Positions 6,554-14,590 of a DNA stretch of 64,000 bases are shown piece after piece. Numbering within the stretch: position 1 is the stretch's first letter; the number at the start of each line of letters is the position of its first letter. The position numbers and the translations under genes are program-made. The notes beneath the pieces are model-generated. The model ran no database searches and was not told where the DNA came from. It saw only the letters and a program-made list of their open reading frames with translations. The stretch comes from Dehalococcoidia bacterium (lineage in GTDB: Bacteria > Chloroflexota > Dehalococcoidia > CAUJGQ01): NCBI GenBank assembly GCA_035310145.1, contig DATGEL010000054.1, positions 25,684 through 89,683 on the forward strand, given 5' to 3'.

Positions 6554-8107
6554 TCAGTCGGCGCCGGCCACCAGCTCGGGCTGCGCGGCAGCCGCGGTGG
6601 CCGGCGGGCTGGGCTGCGCGGGCAACGTCACCGTGAAGGTGCTGCCGGCTCCCGGCCGGCTCTCCACCCCGATCGTGCCGTCCAGCTCGTGCACAATCCA
6701 GGCGGCGATCGCGAGGCCGAGTCCGGTGCCCTCGCCGTGGCGCGACGGATCGGCGCGATAAAAGCGGTCGAAGATGCGGCGCTGATCCGCCTCGGCGATG
6801 CCGACGCCCGTATCGCTAACGGCCACGCGCAGCGTGCCGTGCTCGAACGATGGCGCGATCGTGACCAGGCCGCCGGCCGGGGTGTATTTGAGCGCGTTGT
6901 CCACGAGGATGAAGAACAGCTGCAGCAGGTGGTCGCGGTCGCCGGCGACCTTCGCGGCGACGCTGCCGGCAAGATCCAGCTGCACATGTCCGTTGAGCCA
7001 CGTGGCTTTCTGCAGCACTTCCTCGAGCACCGGCTGGACCTCCACCGGCCGCTTCTGGATGTGCAGGCCGCTGTCGGCCCGCGCCAGCGCCAGCAGACTG
7101 GCGACCAGGCGGCTCATGCGCTCGGTCTCGGAGGCGATGTCGGCCAGCGCCTCCTGCTGGTCGGGGCTGGCGGCGGGCGCGTCGAGCGAGAGCAGCTCGA
7201 CGTTGCCGCGAATCGTGGTCAGCGGCGTGCGCAGCTCGTGCGAGGCGTCGGCGACGAAGCGGCGCTGCGCGTCGAGTGCACGGCGTTGCTGCTCGTGCGC
7301 GGCGTCCAGGCCGTCAAGCATCGTGTTGAAGGTGCTGGCGAGGCGCCCGACCTCGTCGTCCGGTCCGCGGTAGGCGACACGGCGCTTGAAGTCCTGCTTG
7401 CGGCCGACGCGCTGCGCCTCCATCGTCAGGCGGTCGATCGGTCTGAGGGCGCCGCGCGCCAGCAGATAGCCCGCGCCGGCGGCCAGCGCCAGCGCGGCGA
7501 TCGAGCCCAGCAGCAGGATGAAGCGCATGTGGCCGAGCGTCTTTTCGACATCCGTGAGCGGGCGAGCGAACTGAATGACATAGGACGTCGTCGCCGAGGG
7601 GGCGGCGTCGCCGGCGGCTGGCCGGGAAGCGACGTTGAGCGGTTGCACGAATACCCGCAGATCGACGCCCTTGACCGTCAGCGTCGTGAAGCGCCGTGAG
7701 GACGGCTTCGGCGGCGGCAGCTTTTCGCCGTTCAGATTGGCCGAGCAGTAGAGGATATTGCCCTGGCTGTCGTTGATCTGCGTGAGGATCGTCGGATCGC
7801 CCAGCCGGTCATCGAGAAAACTCAGCGCCTGCCTGGCCGCTCGCGACGCGTCGCTGCCGGTCGCCGGCGTGCCCGCTCCGCAGTTCGAGGGAGGTAACGG
7901 CGGCATGCGCAGCAGCAGGGCGCCGTCGGCGGCGCGCGGCCCGGCCGACGGGACATAGGCGAGGCGGCCGGAGCGCGCCTGCAGCGAACGGTCGATCTCG
8001 CTGCGCAGGCTGCGCGCGGTCCAGAAGTAGAGCACACCGCCGAGCACCAGCAGCGTGACTGCCAGCACCGCCGTGTACAGCAGCGTCAGCCGCAGCCGGA
8101 TCGACAT
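6554..8107 (-). CDS. Sensor histidine kinase (HAMP, HisKA, HATPase)
   Basis: A 517-residue membrane kinase. It has a first membrane helix at residues 5-28 (LLYTAVLAVTLLVLGGVLYF), an extracytoplasmic sensor of about 150 residues containing NGEKLPPP and FVQPLN, a second helix (FILLLGSIAALALAAGAGYL), a HAMP linker starting GALRPIDRLT, the phosphoacceptor H-box DASHELRTPLTTIRG, then the ATP-binding N box (DNALKYTPAG), G1 (DTGVGIAEAD), F box (IFDRFYRAD) and G2 (GTGLGLAI). All key residues are present, so it should be active. The response regulator gene ends 13 bases upstream on the same strand, so the two are co-transcribed with the regulator first. Confidence 0.92.
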   Translation of the reverse strand: MSIRLRLTLLYTAVLAVTLLVLGGVLYFWTARSLRSEIDRSLQARSGRLAYVPSAGPRAADGALLLRMPPLPPSNCGAGTPATGSDASRAARQALSFLDDRLGDPTILTQINDSQGNILYCSANLNGEKLPPPKPSSRRFTTLTVKGVDLRVFVQPLNVASRPAAGDAAPSATTSYVIQFARPLTDVEKTLGHMRFILLLGSIAALALAAGAGYLLARGALRPIDRLTMEAQRVGRKQDFKRRVAYRGPDDEVGRLASTFNTMLDGLDAAHEQQRRALDAQRRFVADASHELRTPLTTIRGNVELLSLDAPAASPDQQEALADIASETERMSRLVASLLALARADSGLHIQKRPVEVQPVLEEVLQKATWLNGHVQLDLAGSVAAKVAGDRDHLLQLFFILVDNALKYTPAGGLVTIAPSFEHGTLRVAVSDTGVGIAEADQRRIFDRFYRADPSRHGEGTGLGLAIAAWIVHELDGTIGVESRPGAGSTFTVTLPAQPSPPATAAAAQPELVAGAD

Positions 8108-8120
8108 CGCGGTTCCTGAG

Positions 8121-8828
8121 CTAGCGGACTTTCTCCGCGCTGGGCGTTTTCAGCACATAGCCGGCGCCCCGCATCGTGTGAATCAGCCGCGGCTCGCCGG
8201 CGGCCTCAAGCTTCTGCCGCAGGTAGCCCACGTAGACTTCCAGCACGTTCGATTCGCCGCTGTAATCGTAGCCCCAGACCTGGTCCATGATCACATCCCG
8301 CGTCAAGACCTGGCGGGGATGGCGCATGAACAGCGAGAGCAGTTGGTACTCCTTGGTGCTGAGGGCGATCGTGCGCTCACCACGCGCCGCCTCGCGCGTG
8401 GCGGTGTCGAGTATCAGGTCTTCGAACTTGTACTGGCGCGGCTCGGCGTTCGCCTGGGCTCGCCGCAGCAGCACGCGCACACGCGCGAGCAACTCCTGCA
8501 AGGCGAAGGGCTTCACGAGATAATCGTCGGCGCCTTCATCCAGGCCGCGCACGCGGTCGTCGATCTCGTCGCGGGCGGTCAGCATCAGGATCGGCGTCTC
8601 GCCGGCGGCGCGCAGCCGGCGGCAAACCTCGTAGCCGTCGAGATCGGGCAGCATCAGGTCAAGGACGACGAGATCGGGAGGCTCGTCGCGGGCGCCGCTC
8701 AGCCCCGCCGTCGCGGTCAGCGCCGTGCGCACGCTGTAGCCCTCGTACGACAGCGCCCGCCGCAGCAGGCTGACGATCTTGGCGTCGTCATCGATCACGA
8801 GGATCGCCGGGCGTTGTGCCGTGCTCAT
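8121..8828 (-). CDS. OmpR/PhoB-family response regulator
   Basis: A 235-residue regulator. The receiver domain (1-125) has the acidic pocket IDDD (residues 13-15), phospho-acceptor Asp57 in VVLDLMLPD, Thr in LMLTARDE and Lys in ADDYLVKPF. The C-terminal winged HTH runs through ILDTATREA, LSTKEYQLLSLFMRHP, VLTRDVIMDQVWGY and VYVGYLRQKLE, ending in MRGAGYVL, all standard for OmpR-type DNA binding. It is the first gene of a two-gene unit with the kinase 13 bases downstream. The C-terminal YSGESNVLEVYVGYLR block is typical of PrrA/MprA-like regulators. Confidence 0.93.
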   Translation of the reverse strand: MSTAQRPAILVIDDDAKIVSLLRRALSYEGYSVRTALTATAGLSGARDEPPDLVVLDLMLPDLDGYEVCRRLRAAGETPILMLTARDEIDDRVRGLDEGADDYLVKPFALQELLARVRVLLRRAQANAEPRQYKFEDLILDTATREAARGERTIALSTKEYQLLSLFMRHPRQVLTRDVIMDQVWGYDYSGESNVLEVYVGYLRQKLEAAGEPRLIHTMRGAGYVLKTPSAEKVR

Positions 8829-8942
8829 CGCCTCACCGCCGCGTGCCCGGTCTCAAATCGCAAGCTTCATGCTTCACGCTAGCCTCAAAACCTTAGAGCA
8901 GGCTGAGAGCGGCGCGTCTGCCGCACAGGTGGCTGTGCCAAT

Positions 8943-8984
8943 GAGAAAAGCACCAGGGCCGCCCGCACGGACGGCCCTGGTGCT
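8943..8984 (-). terminator. Rho-independent terminator of the thioredoxin-like gene
   Basis: AGCACCAGGGCCG (8949-8961) and CGGCCCTGGTGCT (8972-8984) form a perfect 13-bp stem with a ten-base loop. Read on the minus strand the stem is followed by TTTTCTC, so it ends transcription of the gene whose stop is at 9002. Confidence 0.85.
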
Positions 8985-9001
8985 GCGTGGCGCGGCGTGC
9001 G

Positions 9002-9577
9002 TTACTTCGTCGCCGCTTCCAACTTGCCGGTGATCTCGTCGATCGTGGCGTCGCGCCAGCCCGCCCAGACGGGGCCGCGGCGGAACTTGCGCAGGTCGTC
9101 CGCGGCCTCCTCACGCGTGCGCGTGCCGACGATGTCGCGCATCTGCGAGATCTCCTGGTTCGCCTTCTCCGGCCGCTCGTGCCAGACCAGCACCTGGTCC
9201 ATGTTGCCGGTGAAGAACAGGGCGCAGGGGATCGACTGGAACTCGCCCTTGTTGAGGTAGGCGTTCATGATGTCGAGGTTCTTGTCGCGCGGCAGCGCCT
9301 TGAACTCGATGCCCGCCGCCTCGGCCAGCCGCGCCAGCACGGGCAGGCCGCGGTAAACGTCGGGACACCAGTCCTCGCCGAGCACCAGCAGCTTCTTTGG
9401 CCCGTTCGGCTTGGCGGCCACCGCCTGCAGCCGCTTCTTCGCCGCGTCCGACACCTTCGTGTTCTCGTAGTTGTCCTTGAACTCGTCCAGGTTCTTCTCC
9501 GCCTGGGCGATGAAGCCGTCGTACGACAACGCTGAGGCGTACCGCTCGGGTGAGACCACCTGCTGCTTCGTTACCAC
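9002..9577 (-). CDS. Thioredoxin-family protein with a WCPD motif
   Basis: A 191-residue cytoplasmic protein. The core LLVLGEDWCPDVYRGLPVL matches the thioredoxin-family group in which the active site is WCPD rather than WCGPC, leaving a single cysteine; the later IPCALFF contributes another near the cis-Pro strand. I use the GTG at 9577 because GGAGG sits eight bases upstream; 26 further in-frame codons upstream have no site. It is a single gene with its own terminator. Members of this group are annotated only as thioredoxin family proteins and their substrate is unknown. Confidence 0.75.
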   Translation of the reverse strand: MVTKQQVVSPERYASALSYDGFIAQAEKNLDEFKDNYENTKVSDAAKKRLQAVAAKPNGPKKLLVLGEDWCPDVYRGLPVLARLAEAAGIEFKALPRDKNLDIMNAYLNKGEFQSIPCALFFTGNMDQVLVWHERPEKANQEISQMRDIVGTRTREEAADDLRKFRRGPVWAGWRDATIDEITGKLEAATK

Positions 9578-9724
9578 TGTGCTTTCCTCCGTCCTATATC
9601 GCGCGACATGCAACGCCGCCGGCCGGCCCGTGGCCGCCGCAGACAGTGTAGCCACGGCGGCAACGAAACGTAAGCCGCTATACGCGGAATAGTCGCCTTG
9701 CAGTATTCTGGCGGCGCGACAACG

Positions 9725-10129
9725 TCAGCGAGTTACCCAGCTTTCCAGCCGCTCGGCGAGGGCCAGCACCGCCTCGGCGTCCGCCTCGCGCCCGCCGCTG
9801 GAGAGGATCGCGGTCGCCGTGTTGAGCACGGCCTGGCGCATGATGCGCGTGTCGCGCACGCCGGAGGACGCCGCGTAGGGCGCGCCCGCCTCGGAGAATG
9901 AGGAGAACGATCGATCGGCCTCCGCCTCGACCTCGATCGTGCGCACGAAACCGGCCTTGTCGAGACCGACGCGCACCAGCGTGCCCTCGCCGGGAACCTG
10001 CGGCGGCGGGTCGGCGTAACGCGAGAGGTTCAGCCAGCTCTCCCGCCCGGCGAGCAGGAAGCCGCGCGGGTTCGCCGCCTCGATCACGCCGCTGATCTCC
10101 TCGACGACCGGATTGCTCGCGGGCGGCAT
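9725..10129 (-). CDS. Hypothetical protein, possible OB-like fold
   Basis: A 134-residue soluble protein I cannot assign. The first 70 residues look like a small beta barrel (EEISGVIEAANPRGFLLAG, WLNLSRYADPP, GTLVRVGLDKAGFVRTIEV), reminiscent of OB-fold nucleic-acid-binding domains found in phage and plasmid proteins. The second part is helical (RIMRQAVLNTATAILSS, then AEAVLALAERLESWV). It stands between the thioredoxin-like gene and mazG, on the same strand as both, 40 bases after the mazG stop. The OB idea is an inference from pattern only. Confidence 0.6.
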   Translation of the reverse strand: MPPASNPVVEEISGVIEAANPRGFLLAGRESWLNLSRYADPPPQVPGEGTLVRVGLDKAGFVRTIEVEAEADRSFSSFSEAGAPYAASSGVRDTRIMRQAVLNTATAILSSGGREADAEAVLALAERLESWVTR

Positions 10130-10169
10130 CGCTCTCCCTCACGGCGCTGGGGTGCAAGCGGGCGGCAGC

Positions 10170-11645
10170 TCACGCTTCTGCCGCGCGCTCTTCCAGCTTA
10201 ACGCGATCCCAGAGGCTGTCCATCTCCGCCAGCGTCATTTCTGAGAGCGCGCGCCCCTGCGCCTGCGCCAGCCGCTCGACCGCCGAGAAACGGCGGAGGA
10301 ACTTGCGGCCCGCCCGCCGCCCGGCCTCCTCGGCGTCGATCTTCAGCCAGCGCGCCAGGTTGGCGAGCACGAAGAGCACGTCGCCGAACTCGTCCAGCCG
10401 CTCGTCGTGCGACTCGGCGCCGCGCAGCTCCTCGACCTCCTCGGCCAGCTTGGCGAGCACGTCGTCCACCCGCGGCCAGTCGAAGCCGACGGCGGCGGCG
10501 CGGTCCTGCACCGCCTGCGCGTAGGCAAGCGACGGCATGGCCCGCGGCACGCCGGCCAGGATCGACTCCTGCTCGTCGCCGCCGCGGCGCGCCTTTTCGG
10601 CCTTCTCCGCCTGCTTGATCCGCTGCCAGTTCGCCACAACTTCGCCGGCGCTGCCCGCGGTCACGTCGCCGAAGACGTGCGGGTGACGCCGGATCAGTTT
10701 GCCGCTGATCGCCGCGAATACGTCGCCATAGCCGAACTCGCCGGCCTCGTCGGCGATCTCCGTGTGCAGGCCGATCTGCAGCAGCAGGTCGCCCAGCTCC
10801 TCGGCCAGGGCTTGTGGGTCCTCTTCATCCAGTGCCTGCAAGACCTCGTAGGCCTCTTCGAGCAGGTGCTGCTTGAGCGAGGCGTGCGTCTGCTCTCGGT
10901 CCCAGGGGCAGCCACCCGGCGCGTAGAGCCGGTGCATGATGCCCTGCAGGCCGCCCCAGCTACGCCGGTTCGCTTCGAGCGGGAGGGCCGGCACGTACAG
11001 GGTGGAGAGATGCCCGGCCCGTTCCGACCGGTCCAGCTCGGCCAGCGGCAGCCGCTCGATGCATTCTTCGCCGGCGATGCCCGCGGCCGAAACCAGCGTG
11101 ACCTCGTGCGCGGGCGGATACAGTTCCAGCAGCGCCAGCTTGAGGTGCGCGGCGGCGCGGCGGCCGTGGATTTGCGCGAACAGCGCCGGCCGCGCCGGGT
11201 CGATCGCGCCCGGTTCGAGCGCGTCCGCGATCTGCAGTCCCGCGGCGAGCGGATCGAGGCCCAGCGCGTGGCAGACCGGCTCCAAAAAGCTGATGCCGGC
11301 GACGGTGCGCACCGCCGGGCCGCCGTCGCTCGCCGCCGCCAGCAGGCGCTGCACCGTCGCCTCGGCGATCAGCGGGTCGCCGGGCACGGCGTAGACGATG
11401 CTGCCGGTGCGGCGCTCGGCCGCGGTGAGCCGGGCGCAGATCGCGTCGTAGACGGCGTCGAAGCTGTCGAGCGTATCGTAGAGGGCGTCGAAGCTCTCGT
11501 AGGCGCGATCGCCGACGACTTCCGCGACGCCGGGGTGCCGCGCGGTGCGCAGGAAGAGCTGCGGCGCGGCGGCGATCGCCCGTTCGGCGGCGCGGGTGAG
11601 CAGATCGGGGTCGCCGGGGCCCAGGCCGACAACGGTTATGGTCAT
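10170..11645 (-). CDS. mazG: Tetrapyrrole-methylase/MazG fusion, nucleoside triphosphate pyrophosphohydrolase
   Basis: A 491-residue two-domain protein of the YabN type. Residues 1-220 form a tetrapyrrole-methylase-like domain (ITVVGLGPGDPDLLT at the start, IVYAVPGDPLIAEATVQ), here probably not an active corrin methylase. Residues about 250-480 are a duplicated MazG domain: LLEEAYEVLQALDEEDP with EELGDLLLQIGLH, and a second LAEEVEELRG with DEFGDVLFVLANL, each carrying the EExxE...ExxD metal site. MazG hydrolyses non-canonical or damaged NTPs to NMP and pyrophosphate. Between the halves lies the conserved GGCPWDREQTHASL segment. Confidence 0.9.
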   Translation of the reverse strand: MTITVVGLGPGDPDLLTRAAERAIAAAPQLFLRTARHPGVAEVVGDRAYESFDALYDTLDSFDAVYDAICARLTAAERRTGSIVYAVPGDPLIAEATVQRLLAAASDGGPAVRTVAGISFLEPVCHALGLDPLAAGLQIADALEPGAIDPARPALFAQIHGRRAAAHLKLALLELYPPAHEVTLVSAAGIAGEECIERLPLAELDRSERAGHLSTLYVPALPLEANRRSWGGLQGIMHRLYAPGGCPWDREQTHASLKQHLLEEAYEVLQALDEEDPQALAEELGDLLLQIGLHTEIADEAGEFGYGDVFAAISGKLIRRHPHVFGDVTAGSAGEVVANWQRIKQAEKAEKARRGGDEQESILAGVPRAMPSLAYAQAVQDRAAAVGFDWPRVDDVLAKLAEEVEELRGAESHDERLDEFGDVLFVLANLARWLKIDAEEAGRRAGRKFLRRFSAVERLAQAQGRALSEMTLAEMDSLWDRVKLEERAAEA

Positions 11646-11712
11646 CTAGTCGTCCATGGCGGCAACGTTCGGCCGGATGGGGACGCCGCCTCTGTGTGAT
11701 AGGATAACGGCG

Positions 11713-12534
11713 ATGGAGGCGGGGAGCGAGGGGACGCGCGCCCGGGCGGCCGGCCCGTCGCTGCGCCTGCTGGCGCGGGCGCTGTTCTACATCGCGCTGC
11801 CGCTGGCGCTGATCACGACCAGCGTGCGCGTCGCCTTCAGCGAGCAGCGCGTCTACAGCTACGCCATTGACCACTACGACGCCGCCACGCGCACGGGCAT
11901 CGACCACGACGACCTGATCGCCGCCACACACGATCTGCGCGCCTACTTCACCAACGACGAGCAGTTCCTGCGCACGCGCGTGCACGACGCGGACGGCAAT
12001 GTGGCGCCGCTGTACAACACCAAAGAGATCCTGCACATGCGCGACGTGAAGCGCCTGGTGCGGGTGGTCTACGGCCTGCAGGAGCTTTCGCTGGCGTTCC
12101 TGGCGCTGTACATCGCCGGCGTGGTGCTGTGGGCGCGGGAGGAGAGCCTGGCGGCGCTGGCGCGGCGGGCGCTGACCGGCTCGGCAGCGACGGTTGGTTT
12201 ACTGATCCTGTTCGGCGCCGTGGCGGCAACGGGCGGCTTCGACGCGGCCTTCATCAAGTTCCACCAGATCGCGTTTCCCGGCAACAGCGACTGGCAGCTC
12301 GACCCGCTGCACGATCACCTGATCCAGATGTTTCCCGAGGGCTTCTGGCGGGACGCGACCATCCTGATCGTGCTGCTGATCCTGGCGCAGGCCGCGCTGA
12401 TCGCCGGCGGCGCCTGGCTCTACCTGCGCCGCCAGCGGCCGCAGCCGGCGTTGAGCACGGTTGCGCCGCCCGGCGCGGTCGAGGAAACGACGGCCGCGGA
12501 GCCCACCGAAGAGATCGCGCACCCGGTGGCCTGA
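11713..12534 (+). CDS. TIGR01906/DUF1461-type integral membrane protein
   Basis: A 273-residue membrane protein with a first helix after a basic start (LFYIALPLALITTSVRVAF), two central helices (LSLAFLALYIAGVVLW and TVGLLILFGAVAATGG) and a last one (ILIVLLILAQAALIAGGAWL). Extracytoplasmic blocks match the family: LYNTKEILHMRDVKRLVR and KFHQIAFPGNSDWQLDP with DHLIQMFPEGFW. The function of the family is unknown. The start is ATG at 11713; a -10-like TAGGATAAC ends only a few bases before it, so the message may have almost no leader. It is divergent from mazG. Confidence 0.8.
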   Translation: MEAGSEGTRARAAGPSLRLLARALFYIALPLALITTSVRVAFSEQRVYSYAIDHYDAATRTGIDHDDLIAATHDLRAYFTNDEQFLRTRVHDADGNVAPLYNTKEILHMRDVKRLVRVVYGLQELSLAFLALYIAGVVLWAREESLAALARRALTGSAATVGLLILFGAVAATGGFDAAFIKFHQIAFPGNSDWQLDPLHDHLIQMFPEGFWRDATILIVLLILAQAALIAGGAWLYLRRQRPQPALSTVAPPGAVEETTAAEPTEEIAHPVA

Positions 12535-12700
12535 GTACGAGCACGAAGGCCCTGGCAGCGGTTCACGCCCGTCATCAAATCTTCGATGTGTAAGACAGTC
12601 GCGACAAGATCACGCCTCGTCCAGGCTCGGTCGTGAGAACGCAATGGGCCGTTCCGCGCCTGGAGCAAGCCTCCAGGGATAAGCTGGGCCGGCGTCCAAT

Positions 12701-13468
12701 CTACTGCGGCCTTGCACTGCTGGCTTGCTGACGTAGCAGGGAAATCTGCGCTTCGAGGCGCTGTAACTGGATCATGACATCTTGCAATGTGACTGGTTCC
12801 TTGTCTTGACGCTGCGCAACCAGAAACGCCGAAATACTCGCCGTCAGATAGCTGAAGAGGCCAACGCCAATGAGCATCACAAAGACCGCTATCCCGCGAC
12901 CTTCTGCCGTGACAGGAAAGACATCGCCGTAGCCAACCGTTGTGACCGTCGATACCGCCCACCAGAGTGCCGTCCCGAAGTCGGTAATTGTGCCGCCAGA
13001 GTCGTGCTCAAAGAATGTTACCGCGGCTGCTGCAGCCACGACCAGCAGTCCGCCCAGCAGAATCGCGTACTGCAAACCGTGTTGTCGGAGCACATGCCGA
13101 GCCGTCGATACAATCTCGGCACTCGCCGAACCGAGGCGTAAAACGCCTAGAGACCGGACAATTCGGAGAGAGCGAACGAGACGTAGCGGTCGCAGGAAGG
13201 GCACGGCGACGATGACGATCTCATACCAGTGGGTATAGAGATAACGGCCTGGATGCGGCGAGAGATAGCTCTTGACCGCCAACTCAAGGGCAAAAGCTGC
13301 CCAGATTAGCCAGTCTACGGTATCGAAGAGGGTGTGGAGGTTCTGAGGTAAGGAGAAGAGAAACGGAACGGCAATTACCACGAGAAAGAGGCCCGAGAGC
13401 ACCAGCATCGGAAGCTCAGTGGCCTGTTCGAAGGCGTCGAATGCTCGGGCGTGCTGCTCGCTATCCAT
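12701..13468 (-). CDS. Voltage-gated potassium channel (Kv type)
   Basis: A 255-residue channel subunit. It has the six-helix plan: S1-S3 (LVLSGLFLVVIAVPFLF; DWLIWAAFALELAVKSYL), an S4 voltage sensor with spaced arginines (PLRLVRSLRIVRSLGVLRL), S5 (YAILLGGLLVVAAAAAV), pore helix and selectivity filter TVTTVGYGD, then S6 (AVFVMLIGVGLFSYLTASI). The short C-terminal tail is a coiled coil (LQDVMIQLQRLEAQISLLRQ) that likely helps tetramer assembly. I use the ATG at 13468, six bases after AGGAGG. The gene stands alone. Confidence 0.9.
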   Translation of the reverse strand: MDSEQHARAFDAFEQATELPMLVLSGLFLVVIAVPFLFSLPQNLHTLFDTVDWLIWAAFALELAVKSYLSPHPGRYLYTHWYEIVIVAVPFLRPLRLVRSLRIVRSLGVLRLGSASAEIVSTARHVLRQHGLQYAILLGGLLVVAAAAAVTFFEHDSGGTITDFGTALWWAVSTVTTVGYGDVFPVTAEGRGIAVFVMLIGVGLFSYLTASISAFLVAQRQDKEPVTLQDVMIQLQRLEAQISLLRQQASSARPQ

Positions 13469-13749
13469 CGCGTGCCTCCTACGTCGTGGCCCAGCCTTGC
13501 GGGGAGCCAGATGCATCCGTGAAACCTCTGAAGCGAGGGGACGCGCCAGCTGCAGGCAGCGTTGGTAAAGAGCTTGCGCACTCGTGCAGGAGTCTCCTAG
13601 CAACCTCCTCGAAAAGAAGGAGGTCTCCGCCGGATCCATTGCACACATCGAGCTCTGACGGCTGGTTCAGGCCAAACGTTCGGTGAGCCCACGTCCTGAG
13701 TGCGGACAGGGCGGGCGCAACGGCGAGCGCTCCCGACCAGATCGCGCCA

Positions 13750-13977
13750 TCAGTGCCCGCCGCAGGAGCAGGCGCCGCCGCAGGCACAGCCGTCGCCCGA
13801 TGCCATTGGCAGCTCTTCAAACGCGCTGCCGCGCGCCGGCCTGGCGAAGATGGAGATCAGCCGCTGCGCCTTCGGGTGACCCGCGGCGCAGGCGACCGGC
13901 TGGTCGGCAGCCGCCATCGGGCGCAGCTTTTCGAACTTCGTGGTGCACGTCGGGCAGTAGTACTCGTAAACGGGCAT
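13750..13977 (-). CDS. FmdB-family zinc-ribbon protein
   Basis: A 75-residue protein opening with MPVYEYYCPTCTTKFEKL, the standard FmdB start, in which CPTC and a later Cys/His pair (CAAGHP) form a zinc ribbon. The C terminus is Cys/Gly-rich (CACGGACSCGGH), common in this family. FmdB proteins are called putative regulators from the formamidase operon, but their role is not established. The 280 bases between this gene and the channel gene hold nothing I recognise. Confidence 0.85.
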   Translation of the reverse strand: MPVYEYYCPTCTTKFEKLRPMAAADQPVACAAGHPKAQRLISIFARPARGSAFEELPMASGDGCACGGACSCGGH

Positions 13978-14013
13978 CGCTGTATCTCCCTGGCGCGGCC
14001 GAGAAGCCGCGGG

Positions 14014-14580
14014 TCAGCCGTGCAAGCGCTTGATCATGTACGGGCAGTCTTCGCCCTCGATGCCGGGCCGGCCCTCGGCGTCAGTATAGGACCACGTCAG
14101 CCGGAAGGGCGCGCTGCCGGCATCGAGGTAGCCGAGCCGATCATACAGCGCGCGGGCACGCACGTTCTCGACGCCGACGGCGAGGCCGAGCTCGCAGAAG
14201 CCGCGCTCCGGCGCCAGCGCCTCGACCGCCCCGAACAGGCGTGTGCCGACGCCGCGCGACTGGAACTCCGGCAGCACCGCCGCGGCTTCCAGATACGGCC
14301 GCTGGCGCAGCGCCGCGGGCACATCGTCGCGCGGGGCGCCGCCCCAGCGCACGAGCAGGTGCCCCAGCGGCTCCTCCCCGAGCCAGGCAATCAGATACGT
14401 CGCCTTGCCGCGCTGCTGAAAACCGAAGCGCCGCGCGTGCTGTCCTGCATACGCCGGGGAGCCGAGCGCCTGCTCCACGGCAGGCAGCTCGACTCCGGCA
14501 AGCGCTCGCACCACGACCGAAAAGGCGCCGGCCCTCGCTCGGGCACCCTCCCGACGCTCCCGTTCCCTGTTCCCTGCCAC
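14014..14580 (-). CDS. GNAT-family N-acetyltransferase
   Basis: A protein of up to 188 residues. The GNAT core is clear: YLIAWLGEEPLGHLLVRW (strands 2-4), LEAAAVLPEFQSRGVGTRLF with the acetyl-CoA loop Q/RxxGxG/A, and LGLAVGVENVRARALYDRLGY near the end. Substrate unknown. The GTG at 14580 gives a first 20 residues encoded by a simple repeat (GNRERERREGARARAG); in-frame GTGs at 14514 or 14511 would remove these and may be the real starts. The start at 14580 is seven bases after the rpoD stop, so it is probably co-transcribed with rpoD. Confidence 0.8.
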   Translation of the reverse strand: MAGNRERERREGARARAGAFSVVVRALAGVELPAVEQALGSPAYAGQHARRFGFQQRGKATYLIAWLGEEPLGHLLVRWGGAPRDDVPAALRQRPYLEAAAVLPEFQSRGVGTRLFGAVEALAPERGFCELGLAVGVENVRARALYDRLGYLDAGSAPFRLTWSYTDAEGRPGIEGEDCPYMIKRLHG

Positions 14581-14590
14581 CTGTTCCCTA
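14562..14590 (-). repeat. GGGAACA simple repeat
   Basis: Degenerate tandem copies of GGGAACA/GGGAACG on the minus strand between rpoD and the acetyltransferase, overlapping the longest possible N terminus of the latter. Confidence 0.55.
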
